Assembly: GCA_039029315.1 (NCBI GenBank)
Contig: JBCCGK010000034.1
Coordinates: forward strand, 37,089-101,088
Length of the DNA: 64,000 nucleotides
Direction of reading: 5' to 3'
Origin: JBCCCJ01 sp039029315
GTDB taxonomy: Bacteria > Bacteroidota > Bacteroidia > J057
In this document: piece after piece, positions 25,993 to 35,188 of the stretch
Numbering within the stretch: position 1 is the first letter of the stretch
Layout of the letters: every line of letters starts with the position of its first letter
Program-made: the position numbers and the translations under genes
Notes under the pieces: model-generated
Seen by the model: the letters and a program-made list of their open reading frames with translations, nothing else
The model's database searches: none
What the model was told of the DNA's origin: nothing

Positions 25993-27159
25993 ATGGTTGT
26001 GCATATCGTAGCATTCGATATCCCATATCCTCCTACCTATGGCGGGGTGATAGATGTTTTTTTTAAACTTGTTGCCCTCAAGGAAGCAGGTGTGGGGATC
26101 ATCTTGCATGCCTTTGAATACCACCGTGAACCTGCCAAAGAATTGGAGGATTTATGTGTGGAGGTAAATTATTATCCGCGAAAGCCTATTTTCAAATCTC
26201 TCCCGGTTCGGTATCCCCATATTGTCAAATCTCGTGCTTCTCAACGCTTGTTGGCACGCTTGGTCGAAGACACACATCCTATTTTGTTTGAAGGCTTGCA
26301 TACTACCTATTTTCTCAGCCATGAAAGCCTAAAAGACCGGACGAAACTGGTGCGAATGCACAATATTGAATGGGAATATTATTTTCAACTGTCTCAACGT
26401 GAGTCCCGTTATTGGTACAAACAATACTACCAAGCTGAATCGAGACAACTACAATTTTGGGAAGATACGCTACCTTTTGCAGATCAGATCTTGACGATTT
26501 CTCCCAAAGACACCGCCTATTATCAGGCAAAATTTAAGAATATTCATCATTTGCCTCCTTTTCATGCGCACAACAAATTGAGTTGCAAGACCGGAACTGG
26601 GGAGTATTGCCTATACCATGGAAACCTCGGTGTTGTAGAAAATCATGAAGCCGCCATGTTTCTGGTGATGGAGGTTTTTGCTGCCCTGGAATATCCTCTG
26701 ATTTTGGCTGGATCAGATCCCTTGCCTGAGTTGATTGAGGTTGTGAATACCTTTGACCATATTGTTCTGCGGCCAAATCCGGGACAGGCAGAAATGATGG
26801 ATCTTCTTCATCATGCCCACATTCATGTTTTGCCAACCTTTCAATCAACAGGCATTAAGCTCAAATTGATCAATAGTCTGTATACAGGTCGCTGGGTACT
26901 GGTCAATCCCCATATGATCAATCAAACGGGTTTGGAGTTTAGCACCATTGTTGCGCACAGTCCCGAGGAATGGCAGGAAAATATTGACAAACTGGCCAAA
27001 CAAGCTTTTACAGATATTGAGATTGCACAAAGAACAGCAAACCTCAGTGAGACGTATTCCAATTCAGACAATGCAAGAGAATTGATGGCGCTCATTGAGA
27101 ATCTGGAATATAATGGTCCGAGAGGCCATTTGATGGATGGGGAAGATGCTGTTCAATAA
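25993..27159 (+). CDS. GT4-like glycosyltransferase
   Basis: The 388-residue cytoplasmic protein has a two-lobed GT-B pattern: an N-terminal Rossmann-like half starting HIVAFDIPYPPTYGG with the glycine-rich loop used by group 1 transferases, and a C-terminal half with YCLYHGNLGVVENHEAAMF, PLILAGSDP, LRPNPGQAEM, HVLPTFQSTGIKLKLINSL and GRWVLVNPHMI. The acceptor-binding HG loop and the STGIKLKL nucleotide-sugar segment support a GT4-type enzyme for surface polysaccharide or glycolipid. No other glycan genes are adjacent, so the pathway is unknown. It is divergent from nuoG and overlaps no gene once the next start is set at 27221. Confidence 0.85.
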   Translation: MVVHIVAFDIPYPPTYGGVIDVFFKLVALKEAGVGIILHAFEYHREPAKELEDLCVEVNYYPRKPIFKSLPVRYPHIVKSRASQRLLARLVEDTHPILFEGLHTTYFLSHESLKDRTKLVRMHNIEWEYYFQLSQRESRYWYKQYYQAESRQLQFWEDTLPFADQILTISPKDTAYYQAKFKNIHHLPPFHAHNKLSCKTGTGEYCLYHGNLGVVENHEAAMFLVMEVFAALEYPLILAGSDPLPELIEVVNTFDHIVLRPNPGQAEMMDLLHHAHIHVLPTFQSTGIKLKLINSLYTGRWVLVNPHMINQTGLEFSTIVAHSPEEWQENIDKLAKQAFTDIEIAQRTANLSETYSNSDNARELMALIENLEYNGPRGHLMDGEDAVQ

Positions 27160-27220
27160 GTATCCCCTCATTCACCCAAACAATCCTGTCTGCCTCAAAA
27201 CCTCAATAACATCTTCCTCA

Positions 27221-27688
27221 ATGAATGATTTGACACGATTATTGGCCGAACGAGAGATTTACAGGCAATGGATGCTATTCATGCAGGGAATGGATGCCGT
27301 ATTTGAAGCCAACAAGCTGGGCGTGACTCCTGCTGAATGTTTTCGGCAATGCCTGACAGATGATTTTGTGGCCTATGGCAAGCGGGCCACTCCTAAAGGA
27401 ATCGAAGCATACACACAGATGGTGATGCAGGGAGCCGCGACTCATTTTGCGCACTGGAAGCATGTTTCCTCCAACGAACTGGTGCAAATCGAGCAGGAAG
27501 ACAAGGCGATTTTGGTGGCCTATGTGGCAGCTCATCATCTTCATAAGTCAGCTGCGGTAGATGAAACAAATCGATATGAGTTTTACACAAGTACAGCCAA
27601 GGCAAGTTTTTTGAAGAGTGAGGGAATCTGGAAAATGAATCGTCTGGATCGCTCCAAGGATGATTGGGCCATCGCCTATGGGCACTAA
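27221..27688 (+). CDS. SnoaL/NTF2-like small protein
   Basis: The 155-residue product begins MNDLTRLLAEREIYRQW and has the length and helix-then-curved-sheet pattern of SnoaL/NTF2-like proteins, with TDDFVAYGKRATPKGIEAYTQMV in the pocket region and repeated Trp and His residues. Members bind small ligands or act as isomerases. The ATG at 27221 starts 61 nt after the glycosyltransferase stop; the frame runs back to 27137, overlapping that gene, without family support. Substrate unknown. Confidence 0.75.
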   Translation: MNDLTRLLAEREIYRQWMLFMQGMDAVFEANKLGVTPAECFRQCLTDDFVAYGKRATPKGIEAYTQMVMQGAATHFAHWKHVSSNELVQIEQEDKAILVAYVAAHHLHKSAAVDETNRYEFYTSTAKASFLKSEGIWKMNRLDRSKDDWAIAYGH

Positions 27689-27754
27689 TGGTCAAGTCAA
27701 AACCTGCCTGCTTTTGTTGATAGCACAAGACGTAATGATGTGTCGCGTTCAGCT

Positions 27755-28333
27755 CTACTCTCCTTTCCGTCTCAAAAGAGGAATCTTTCTCCCTTGTTCA
27801 CAAGACTCAATCAAAACAGCCAATCTCCTTAGGCGTGTCTCTTCTCGCTTGGCAGAGATAACCCAGTGGACACTGGTCTTTGTGTATCCGGGGGGCATGT
27901 TGGAGAAATACTCCCATGCCTTGAGATTGGCCTGAATCTTCTTGCTATATTCGGGTGGCAGCTTGGCGGTTTTTCGCTCATGGGAATAAATCCTGGATTT
28001 TTCCTCAATTCGTTTATCAAACAATGCCAATCCGGCTGGCGTCATGAGTCCCTGCTGAGTTAACAGGGCCATCTTCTTAATATTGACAGCACTCCAGATG
28101 CTTTTGGGATTGCGGGGCGTAAATCGAATTTTGTAGCTAACCGCATCCACGGACTTGCGAATGCCATCGATCCATCCAAAACAGAGTGCCTGATCAACGG
28201 ATTCTGGCCATGTCATGCTGGGGATCCCACTGGCTTTTTTGTAGTAGCCGACCCATAATTCTTTCTCTGACGTATGGTGTCCTACCAGCCAGTCTCGAAA
28301 TTCTGCTCCAGTTTCAAAAAAAGTGGGTTCCAT
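27755..28333 (-). CDS. YdeI/OmpD-associated family protein
   Basis: This 192-residue cytoplasmic protein has the family pattern ELWVGYYKKASG, TWPESVDQALCFGWIDGIRKSVD, YKIRFTPRNPKSIWSAVN and MTPAGLALFDKR. The family is often labelled bacteriocin-protection protein or YdeI/OmpD-associated; its biochemical role is not settled. It lies 11 nt downstream of a VOC-type gene on the same strand, so the two probably form an operon. Confidence 0.9.
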   Translation of the reverse strand: MEPTFFETGAEFRDWLVGHHTSEKELWVGYYKKASGIPSMTWPESVDQALCFGWIDGIRKSVDAVSYKIRFTPRNPKSIWSAVNIKKMALLTQQGLMTPAGLALFDKRIEEKSRIYSHERKTAKLPPEYSKKIQANLKAWEYFSNMPPGYTKTSVHWVISAKREETRLRRLAVLIESCEQGRKIPLLRRKGE

Positions 28334-28344
28334 AACAAGCCAAA

Positions 28345-28764
28345 TTATAAGACATTCCCTGCCGCATCAAATTTCATGTAGGGGTTGTAAGCGATTTCCC
28401 ACAGATTGCCATCCGGGTCCGCAATGTATCCGCTATATCCTCCCCAAAATACCTTTTGCGGAGGCTTCACAATTCTTACTCCCTTTTGGCTCAAATCAGC
28501 AAATATCGCATCCACCTCTTCGATCGATCGCGCATTGTGTGCAAGAGAAAAGCCCGTGAAGCCAGATCCCTCTGGAGAGACCTCTGCATCTTCTGCCAAT
28601 TTGTCTCTGGGATAGAGAGAGAGGAGTATTCCGTTCAGCTGAATGAAGACAATGTCATCATTGCTGGCTGAAGTTGCCTGCCATCCAAGTGTCTGAGTAT
28701 AGAATGCTTTTGATTTTGGGAGGTCTTGTACACCAAGACCAACAATAGAGAGCCGCTGTTCCAT
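28345..28764 (-). CDS. VOC-family (glyoxalase/bleomycin-resistance fold) protein
   Basis: The 139-residue product has the paired beta-alpha-beta modules of the vicinal oxygen chelate fold: LSIVGLGVQDLPKSKAFYTQ, IVFIQLNGILLSLY, and GGYSGYIADPDGNLWEIAYNP with the usual metal-ligand Glu near the end. Members include glyoxalases and antibiotic-binding proteins; substrate unknown. The ATG at 28764 is preferred to the upstream ATG at 28830, as the fold starts within a few residues of it. Confidence 0.9.
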   Translation of the reverse strand: MEQRLSIVGLGVQDLPKSKAFYTQTLGWQATSASNDDIVFIQLNGILLSLYPRDKLAEDAEVSPEGSGFTGFSLAHNARSIEEVDAIFADLSQKGVRIVKPPQKVFWGGYSGYIADPDGNLWEIAYNPYMKFDAAGNVL

Positions 28765-28843
28765 AGAAGGAGGAATGATGAAGTGGATAGAAAATAGGTG
28801 CTTGGCTCTTCTGTGTAAAGATACACACAATCTAGGATTTTCG

Positions 28844-28851
28844 TATATTTG
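28844..28851 (+). promoter_or_regulatory. TAnnTTTG promoter box (TATATTTG) upstream of the Uma2 gene
   Basis: TATATTTG lies 23 nt before the ATG at 28875 in the divergent gap. This leaves a short untranslated leader, unlike the 4-nt cases. Confidence 0.55.
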
Positions 28852-28874
28852 TCAAAGAACAAAATGACCATCTC

Positions 28875-29576
28875 ATGCAAGTCAATAAAAATCCTCAAGC
28901 GGACGATATATTCTACCCTGACTCTGATGGCAAACCCATGGCTGATAACACAATACAATTCAGGTGGATTTCAAAATTGAAAGGTGCTACTGAATTCCTG
29001 TTTCGAAGTGACAATCAGGTTTTTGTTGCCGGAGATCTATTATGGTATCCGGTAAAGGGAGATCCTAAAACAAGAGTTGCACCGGATGTTATGGTTGTTT
29101 TTGGCCGTCCTAAAGGGGATCGAGGCTCTTATAAACAGTGGGAAGAAGAAGGAATAGCTCCGCAGGTGGTTGTTGAAGTGTTGTCTCCTTCGAATACTGT
29201 AGGAGAAATGAACGATAAGCAAAAATTCTATTACGATCATGGCGTAGAGGAATTTTATATTCTCGATCCTATCACTGAAAGTCTTTGGATCTGGCAGAAG
29301 GATGAAGCTATCGCCATGTTATATCCTCAAAAGAAGGAGGCTTGGGTGAGTAAACGGCTGGGAATCAAGTTTGCTGTCCTGGAAGGCAAATTGCAGGCAT
29401 TTTACCCTGATGACTCTCCTATCCTCACCTATGATGAGACAAAGCAACAAGCCTTGGAGCAACAGCGTCTAGCTGAGGAACATAAACAGCAAGCTGAAGC
29501 TGAAAGAAAGGCAAAAGAAGACGCTTTAGCAGAAATTGAGCGTCTGAAGGCGGAGCTACACAAACGCTCACAATAA
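28875..29576 (+). CDS. Uma2-family (DUF820) putative restriction-like endonuclease
   Basis: The 233-residue protein has the PD-(D/E)XK-like core of the Uma2 family: RVAPDVMVVFG, QVVVEVLSPSNTV with the catalytic-type Glu-x-Leu, and the following DKQKFYYDHGVEEFYILDP. From about residue 185 it continues as a charged coiled coil (QALEQQRLAEEHKQQAEAE and on), a frequent extension in this family. These genes are abundant in cyanobacteria and some Bacteroidota and their substrates are unproved. It ends 4 nt before phenylacetate-CoA ligase, so they are co-transcribed, though no shared function is evident. Confidence 0.88.
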   Translation: MQVNKNPQADDIFYPDSDGKPMADNTIQFRWISKLKGATEFLFRSDNQVFVAGDLLWYPVKGDPKTRVAPDVMVVFGRPKGDRGSYKQWEEEGIAPQVVVEVLSPSNTVGEMNDKQKFYYDHGVEEFYILDPITESLWIWQKDEAIAMLYPQKKEAWVSKRLGIKFAVLEGKLQAFYPDDSPILTYDETKQQALEQQRLAEEHKQQAEAERKAKEDALAEIERLKAELHKRSQ

Positions 29577-29580
29577 CTTC

Positions 29581-30873
29581 ATGCTCTACCATCCAACAAT
29601 AGAAACCCTTCCGCTGAATCAACTTCGCCAACTCCAAAGCGAACGATTGGTTCAATTGGTTGATCGATTGTATCAGAATGTTCCCTTCTATCAACAACTG
29701 TTGGACCAAGAGGGGATACAGCCTGGAGATATTCGAGGAATTGAAGATTTGCATCTACTCCCGTTTACTCGGAAAGCTGATCTCAGAGATACCTATCCCT
29801 ATGGGCTGTTTGCTACTCCCATGGAGGACATTCGCCGCATTCATGCTTCTAGTGGGACTACTGGCAAACCGACAGTAGTGGGTTACACAAAAGCTGATCT
29901 GGAGTTATTTGATGATGTCGTAGCAAGATCTCTGGTCGCTGCTGGTGCAAGACCCGGGATGAAACTCCACAATGCTTATGGCTATGGATTATTTACCGGC
30001 GGTCTTGGGATGCATGGAGGAGCGACAAAACTAGGGATGGCAGTGATCCCCGTCTCTGGTGGCATGACAGATCGCCAATTGATGATTTTGCAGGATTTTG
30101 AGCCGGACGTCATCTGTTGTACCCCTTCTTATGCCCAGACGCTCGCCGAGGAATGTGTCAAACGTGCCATTGATCCTGCCCAACTCAAGGTCCGTTATGC
30201 CATCTTGGGAGCAGAACCCTGGACAGAAACCATCCGAGAACAAGTCGAAGAGGGACTTCAGGTAGCTGCCACAAACATCTATGGATTGAGTGAGATCATC
30301 GGTCCCGGAGTATCACAAGAAGACATAGACGAAAGAGGAACTGGAAGTTATGTATGGGAGGATCATTTCTTTCCTGAAGTTGTAGATCGGGATACGGGAA
30401 AGCCTCTTCCATATGGACAGGAGGGAGTCCTTGTATTCACCACATTGACCAAAGAAGCCTTTCCACTGTTGCGCTATTGGACCAATGATATTTGTAGTCT
30501 CCATTATGATGTAGGCGCCAAAAGGACACATGTCAAGATGAGTCGGATCAAGGGTCGGGCAGATGATATGCTTATCATCCGGGGCGTCAATTTGTTTCAC
30601 ACGCAGGTGGAAGAAGTCATCCACGAGTTCGAAGAACTCTTGCCCAACTATCAACTGATTGTCAGTCGGGAAGGGAAGATGGACGAAGTCGAGGTGAAAG
30701 TAGAAATGCGACCTCATCAGGAATTGGATATTCCGGTTTTGCAGAAGCGTCTTGTTCAGAAAATCAAGAACTCAATTGGATTGTCGATGAAGGTCCAATT
30801 GGAATCTTATGGCTCGATTCCTAGAAGCCAGGGAGGAAAACTAAACCGAATAGTGGATAATAGAAAATGGTAA
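29581..30873 (+). CDS. paaK: Phenylacetate--CoA ligase family enzyme
   Basis: This AMP-forming enzyme joins an aryl or related acid to CoA. The 430-residue product has the P-loop ASSGTTGKPTVVGY, the segment GLFTGGLGMHGG, the aromatic-acid pocket region ILGAEPWT, YGLSEIIGPGVSQE, and the late hinge RGRADDMLIIRGVNLF split near residue 330. Length and order match PaaK closely. No other paa genes are nearby, so it may serve general aryl-acid activation rather than the whole phenylacetate pathway. Confidence 0.92.
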   Translation: MLYHPTIETLPLNQLRQLQSERLVQLVDRLYQNVPFYQQLLDQEGIQPGDIRGIEDLHLLPFTRKADLRDTYPYGLFATPMEDIRRIHASSGTTGKPTVVGYTKADLELFDDVVARSLVAAGARPGMKLHNAYGYGLFTGGLGMHGGATKLGMAVIPVSGGMTDRQLMILQDFEPDVICCTPSYAQTLAEECVKRAIDPAQLKVRYAILGAEPWTETIREQVEEGLQVAATNIYGLSEIIGPGVSQEDIDERGTGSYVWEDHFFPEVVDRDTGKPLPYGQEGVLVFTTLTKEAFPLLRYWTNDICSLHYDVGAKRTHVKMSRIKGRADDMLIIRGVNLFHTQVEEVIHEFEELLPNYQLIVSREGKMDEVEVKVEMRPHQELDIPVLQKRLVQKIKNSIGLSMKVQLESYGSIPRSQGGKLNRIVDNRKW

Positions 30874-30933
30874 GCAGCATCCCGGTGAGATGCTCCGTTC
30901 TTGAAGGACAAACACCTGAAATCACCATTCATC

Positions 30934-32442
30934 ATGCACACCAGATTTTTGCACTCTCTTACGTTTTTCCTTCCAATCATTGCAGGAGTTTTTGGTGCAC
31001 TCTGTCTTCTTCCCAGTTCGCTGGTATCACAGAACTGTCATTTCCTGAACAGTCAGGCAGAAGTAGATGCTTTGGAATGTACGGAATTGAATGGGGCGCT
31101 GCACATCATTCCAATGTGGGGTCATGAAGAGACTGATATTACAGATTTGAGTCCATTAAGTTCGCTAACTTCTGTTTCGGGAGAACTTATCATTCGCCAA
31201 AATCCTCATCTCAAATCCCTGAAAGGCCTGGAAAATCTGACATCCATCGGGAAATGGCTCATTATTGAAAACAATGACTCGCTTGAACATCTCGATGCGC
31301 TCTCGGGCGTTAAAGAGGTGGGAGGGGGATTGTTCCTTGAGGGGAATTCCCGGATACAACAAATTGAAGGTCTTGCCAATGTGGTCTCCAAGAGGGGAGG
31401 CCCTTGCTCGCTGAGGATCATCGGGAATGATAAATTGGAGACCCTTGACGGATTAGAGTGGATCGAATTTGTCGTGGGGGACCTAGTCATCAAAAAAAAT
31501 CGAACCCTTCGGCATATCAATGGTCTTTCGGGAGTAAAGAGTGTTGAAAATAGTGTCTTGATTGAACAAAATGTTTCCTTGAAGCAAGTAAATGGGATGC
31601 TTTCCCTACTCGAGGTGGGAGAATCTGTAACACTCAAGGGCTTGTCCGCTTTGGAGCATGTTGATGGATTTCGACATTTACAGCATATTCCATGGAATCT
31701 GGAGATTAGTGGTGCAGCATCTTTGACAGATGTAGATGGATTTATGGGATTGAATTCTGTTGGGGGCAATATTTATATGCAAAAATGTCATTCTCTGCTC
31801 CATTTAGATGGATTCTCCAATTTGTACAGACTGGCTATTGGCCTGGTCATTTATGATCTTCCACTGGTCGAACATCTGGATGCTTTCAAGCATCTTCAAC
31901 CGACCTTAAGAGACATCCATATTTTTCAAAATGAACATCTGAAGGACATCACAGGGCTGTGTCATGCAGCAGATCCCAATTGGCCATTTTTTGTATTTGT
32001 GAAGGAGAATCCCGCCTTATCTGCCTGCCAGCCATTGAAAATCTGGGAACAGGCGGAAACATCCCGTTTCGACATCGCAGATAATGGACCTGACTGTTCC
32101 TTCGCATGGGAGGTGAAGAATCAGCCTGACTGTTCCGCCAAAGAACCGCATCCAGAATTCGAAAAAGAAGGATCAGATAATTTTTCCAATGAATTAGGTC
32201 TGATTTTTCCCAACCCCATGCATTCGAAAGCCTGGATTCCCTTTACACTTGCCAAGTCTGGAAGAATCTACATTCGGGTATTCGACGAAGTGGGAAGAGA
32301 TATCGGAGTCCTGCTGGATACACACTATCGTGCTGGAAAACATCGAACACAGGTAGATGTCAGCTGGTTAGACGCTGGCCTGTATTATGTGCAAATGGAG
32401 ACAGAATCCTTTCGACAAGCCAAAATGATTTTGGTGCAATAA
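30934..32442 (+). CDS. Secreted receptor-L-domain-like repeat protein with T9SS sorting domain
   Basis: The 502-residue product has a signal peptide (from the ATG at 30934, ending near LVSQNC) and about twelve repeats of roughly 23 residues with the pattern LxxLxGLxxLxxVxGxLxI (for example LKSLKGLENLTSI and LETLDGLEWIEFV), as in leucine-rich or receptor L-domain solenoids. The end has FPNPMHSKAWIPFTLAK and ...DAGLYYVQMETESFRQAKMILVQ, a T9SS type A sorting domain. The frame begins at a TTG at 30901, but the ATG fits the signal peptide. Probably a cell-surface binding protein; ligand unknown. Confidence 0.9.
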   Translation: MHTRFLHSLTFFLPIIAGVFGALCLLPSSLVSQNCHFLNSQAEVDALECTELNGALHIIPMWGHEETDITDLSPLSSLTSVSGELIIRQNPHLKSLKGLENLTSIGKWLIIENNDSLEHLDALSGVKEVGGGLFLEGNSRIQQIEGLANVVSKRGGPCSLRIIGNDKLETLDGLEWIEFVVGDLVIKKNRTLRHINGLSGVKSVENSVLIEQNVSLKQVNGMLSLLEVGESVTLKGLSALEHVDGFRHLQHIPWNLEISGAASLTDVDGFMGLNSVGGNIYMQKCHSLLHLDGFSNLYRLAIGLVIYDLPLVEHLDAFKHLQPTLRDIHIFQNEHLKDITGLCHAADPNWPFFVFVKENPALSACQPLKIWEQAETSRFDIADNGPDCSFAWEVKNQPDCSAKEPHPEFEKEGSDNFSNELGLIFPNPMHSKAWIPFTLAKSGRIYIRVFDEVGRDIGVLLDTHYRAGKHRTQVDVSWLDAGLYYVQMETESFRQAKMILVQ

Positions 32443-32628
32443 GCAGATCATCTATTGCTTGTCCAATTCGTATTGCAGGCAAGAAGACTGTAATAAAAAA
32501 GGAATCAGACTGTACAAACAATGCACTCATTGGAGGGAGAGGAATCAAATCCAGTATCGGGAAGATGTGTTTGGAGGGATAATAATTGACGGAGAGTTCG
32601 TGAAAGCGGATGTCGTGAGAATATTCCC

Positions 32629-32636
32629 TACCTTTG
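32629..32636 (+). promoter_or_regulatory. TAnnTTTG promoter box (TACCTTTG), 4 nt before the DEAD-box helicase ATG
   Basis: TACCTTTG is followed by CGCC and the ATG at 32641. Confidence 0.6.
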
Positions 32637-32640
32637 CGCC

Positions 32641-34308
32641 ATGATTTCATTTAGAGAATTAGAGTTGAAGGAGGAGATTCTTACTGCGGTGGATGATTTA
32701 GGTTTTTTTCACCCAACCCCTATTCAGGAAAAGGCGATTCCTCATGTGCTAGATACAAAGGAAGATTTGATCGCGAGTGCACAAACAGGGACAGGAAAAA
32801 CAGCAGCTTTTGGCTTACCCGTTCTGAATCAGATTGATACCGAATCCAGACATGTCCAAAGTCTGATTCTTTGTCCGACCAGAGAACTGTGTCTTCAGAT
32901 AAGCAAAGACCTGAAAACCTATGCCAAGTATCTGGAAAAGGTCCATATCGTCGCTGTATATGGCGGCACGAGTATAGATACACAAATCAAGGAACTGAAC
33001 CGAGGTGCCCAAATTGTTGTCGGAACCCCGGGCCGAACCTTAGACTTGATCAAGCGAAAAAAACTCAAGGTCGGACACATACGATGGATGGTGTTGGATG
33101 AAGCTGACGAAATGTTGTCCATGGGGTTTAAGGAAGACTTGAATGCAATTCTGGGAGCAACGCCTGAAGAGAAGCAGACCTTGGTATTCTCTGCGACCAT
33201 GCCACCCGACATGGTCAGGATGGCCAAAACCTATATGAATGAGCCGCAAGAAATTACGGCAAGCCGGCAGAATCTGAGCAGCGACAATGTGAGCCATGCC
33301 TTTTATATGGTGCAAGCCAAAGATCGCTATCAGGCGCTCAAACGCATCATTGATGTCCATCCCAATGTCTATGGAATCATTTTTTGTCGGACCAGAAGAG
33401 ATACGCAGGAGGTAGCAGACAGATTGGCTCAGGATGGATACAACACAGATGCTTTGCATGGAGATTTGTCGCAAGCACAGCGAGATCATGTGATGAACCG
33501 CTTTCGCAAAAAACAAATCCAACTACTGATAGCTACTGATGTTGCGGCGCGTGGGCTGGATGTGAATGACCTCAGTCATGTGATCAATTATCACCTCCCT
33601 GACGATCTTGATACCTATGTTCACAGAAGTGGGAGAACTGGTAGAGCAGACAAAAAAGGGGTGTCAATTGCGATCATCCACCTGAGAGAGAAGCGAAAAA
33701 TCTATTTTCTGGAGAAGCGTACAGGCAAGAAGTTTGAGCATCGCCAAATTCCCCAGGGAAGGGACATTTGCGAAAAACAGTTGTTTAACCTGATCGATAA
33801 GGTCGAACGTGTAGAAGTTGAAGAATCTGAAATAGAAGCGTTTTTGCCTTCAGTGTTTAGCAAACTGGAATGGTTGAGCCGGGAAGAATTGATCAAACGG
33901 TTTGTGTCAGTCGAATTCAATCGATTTCTGGCTTACTACAAGGATTCAGAAGATATCAATGTAAGGCGAAATGATCGCTCCTCCAGACAAGACAGGGGGA
34001 GAGAGCGGGGGAGAGGAGATCGACGAGATCAGGCGGAATCATTTGCCAGCTTGTCTATCAATTTGGGGAGCAAAGATTTTCTCAGTCCCAAAAAACTTCT
34101 GGGACTGATTAATCAGCATGTTCCGAGGAATATTCGCGTTCAGATTGGAAGAATAGATGTACAGCGTAACCTGACATTTTTTGCTGTTGACAGATCTTCT
34201 GCTGCGATTCTGATGAAGTCCATGAAAGAAGTCAATTACAAAGGCAAATCAGTGTCTGTAAAACCAACCACCGATAAAAAGAAACGCAAAAGAAAAAGAA
34301 AAAAATAG
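32641..34308 (+). CDS. DEAD-box RNA helicase with DbpA-type RNA-binding domain
   Basis: The 555-residue protein has all helicase motifs in order: Q motif (GFFHPTPIQEKAIP), AQTGTGKT, PTRELCLQI, TPGRTLDLI, DEAD, SATMP, the second RecA lobe with FCRTRRD and ATDVAARGLDV, and HRSGRTGRADKKG. A basic, Arg-Gly-rich linker near residue 450 (RQDRGRERGRGDRRD) is followed by a DbpA/CsdA-like RNA-recognition domain and a Lys-rich tail (KKRKRKRKK). Such helicases act in ribosome assembly or cold adaptation. A YARHG gene follows 10 nt later. Confidence 0.96.
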   Translation: MISFRELELKEEILTAVDDLGFFHPTPIQEKAIPHVLDTKEDLIASAQTGTGKTAAFGLPVLNQIDTESRHVQSLILCPTRELCLQISKDLKTYAKYLEKVHIVAVYGGTSIDTQIKELNRGAQIVVGTPGRTLDLIKRKKLKVGHIRWMVLDEADEMLSMGFKEDLNAILGATPEEKQTLVFSATMPPDMVRMAKTYMNEPQEITASRQNLSSDNVSHAFYMVQAKDRYQALKRIIDVHPNVYGIIFCRTRRDTQEVADRLAQDGYNTDALHGDLSQAQRDHVMNRFRKKQIQLLIATDVAARGLDVNDLSHVINYHLPDDLDTYVHRSGRTGRADKKGVSIAIIHLREKRKIYFLEKRTGKKFEHRQIPQGRDICEKQLFNLIDKVERVEVEESEIEAFLPSVFSKLEWLSREELIKRFVSVEFNRFLAYYKDSEDINVRRNDRSSRQDRGRERGRGDRRDQAESFASLSINLGSKDFLSPKKLLGLINQHVPRNIRVQIGRIDVQRNLTFFAVDRSSAAILMKSMKEVNYKGKSVSVKPTTDKKKRKRKRKK

Positions 34309-34318
34309 ATAGACCATC

Positions 34319-35020
34319 ATGAGAAGGTTCTTCTTTTTTCTGGCAATTTTGGGCTTGCTCCCTGCCTTCGGACAGGAAATCGCCGGGGAACATATAGACC
34401 CTGATTCTGTTCGCTCCTGGGATGCCGGACTTGATGCTTATGAAGGGATATATCATTTTGGATTTTCTGAAGCCGAATCTGAACTCCTGCTCATTGTAGA
34501 TGACCAACAGGTCTATGCGCAACTTCGCCAGTGGGAATTCACTGACGATGGACAGAATTGGGTGATGACATATCAAAATTTTGAAGAGGTGAGCATCACC
34601 AAAGATCTGTTTCGTGCCGCCAATATTGAAGGAGATTTTGTGAGCTGTGTATATGAGGAGGAAAGGAGGAATGGCCTTCGCATTGACAATCCCTGGAGTC
34701 CTCTGATGACTGAGGCGAGCTATGAAATCGGCCTAAAACAAAATCGAAAAGGAGAAATATTCGATGGCAGATTCCCTCAGGCTTCCTCTCAAAGTCTGTC
34801 AGAATCCACCATCAGGATTTTGGAGCTGGAAGACATTCGCATCATGCGCAACGAGATTTTCGCGCGCTATGGCTACATCTTCCGGGAAGGAGGAGAGATG
34901 GAAAGCTACTTCAAGCAGCAAGCCTGGTACAAGCCAGCTCATAAGAATGTGGATGATTTTTTGACAGAGTTGGAAAAAAAGAACATCAGGCTTATTCAAT
35001 CAGTAGAGGCCAGGAATTGA
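34319..35020 (+). CDS. Exported YARHG-domain protein
   Basis: The 233-residue product has a signal peptide (MRRFFFFLAILGLLPAFGQ) and a C-terminal YARHG domain with LEDIRIMRNEIFARYGYIF and the aromatic QQAWYKPAHKNVDDFL. YARHG domains occur in extracellular proteins and are thought to bind cell-wall or peptide ligands. The middle (about 25-150) is beta-rich and unassigned. It starts 10 nt after the helicase and is probably on that transcript, though the functions look unrelated. Confidence 0.88.
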   Translation: MRRFFFFLAILGLLPAFGQEIAGEHIDPDSVRSWDAGLDAYEGIYHFGFSEAESELLLIVDDQQVYAQLRQWEFTDDGQNWVMTYQNFEEVSITKDLFRAANIEGDFVSCVYEEERRNGLRIDNPWSPLMTEASYEIGLKQNRKGEIFDGRFPQASSQSLSESTIRILELEDIRIMRNEIFARYGYIFREGGEMESYFKQQAWYKPAHKNVDDFLTELEKKNIRLIQSVEARN

Positions 35021-35188
35021 GCAAGAAAACCTGACCCTCAAGCAGTATCTTGAAGGACGGATTGATGATTAGCTGGAAACGAAAGACAAAGTTCTCATGC
35101 TTCTCTTTTCTTCCTTAACAGACACGATCAATCGTTGAATCAGGAATAGAACAAGCCGTTTTCAAGGACCCCTTAACATGCTTGAGAA

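Noticed and set aside
31200..32000. Regular short-period repeats that could suggest a CRISPR or tandem repeat array.
   Set aside because: They are codon-level repeats of the L-domain protein (about 23 residues each, diverged in DNA); there are no identical repeats separated by unique spacers.
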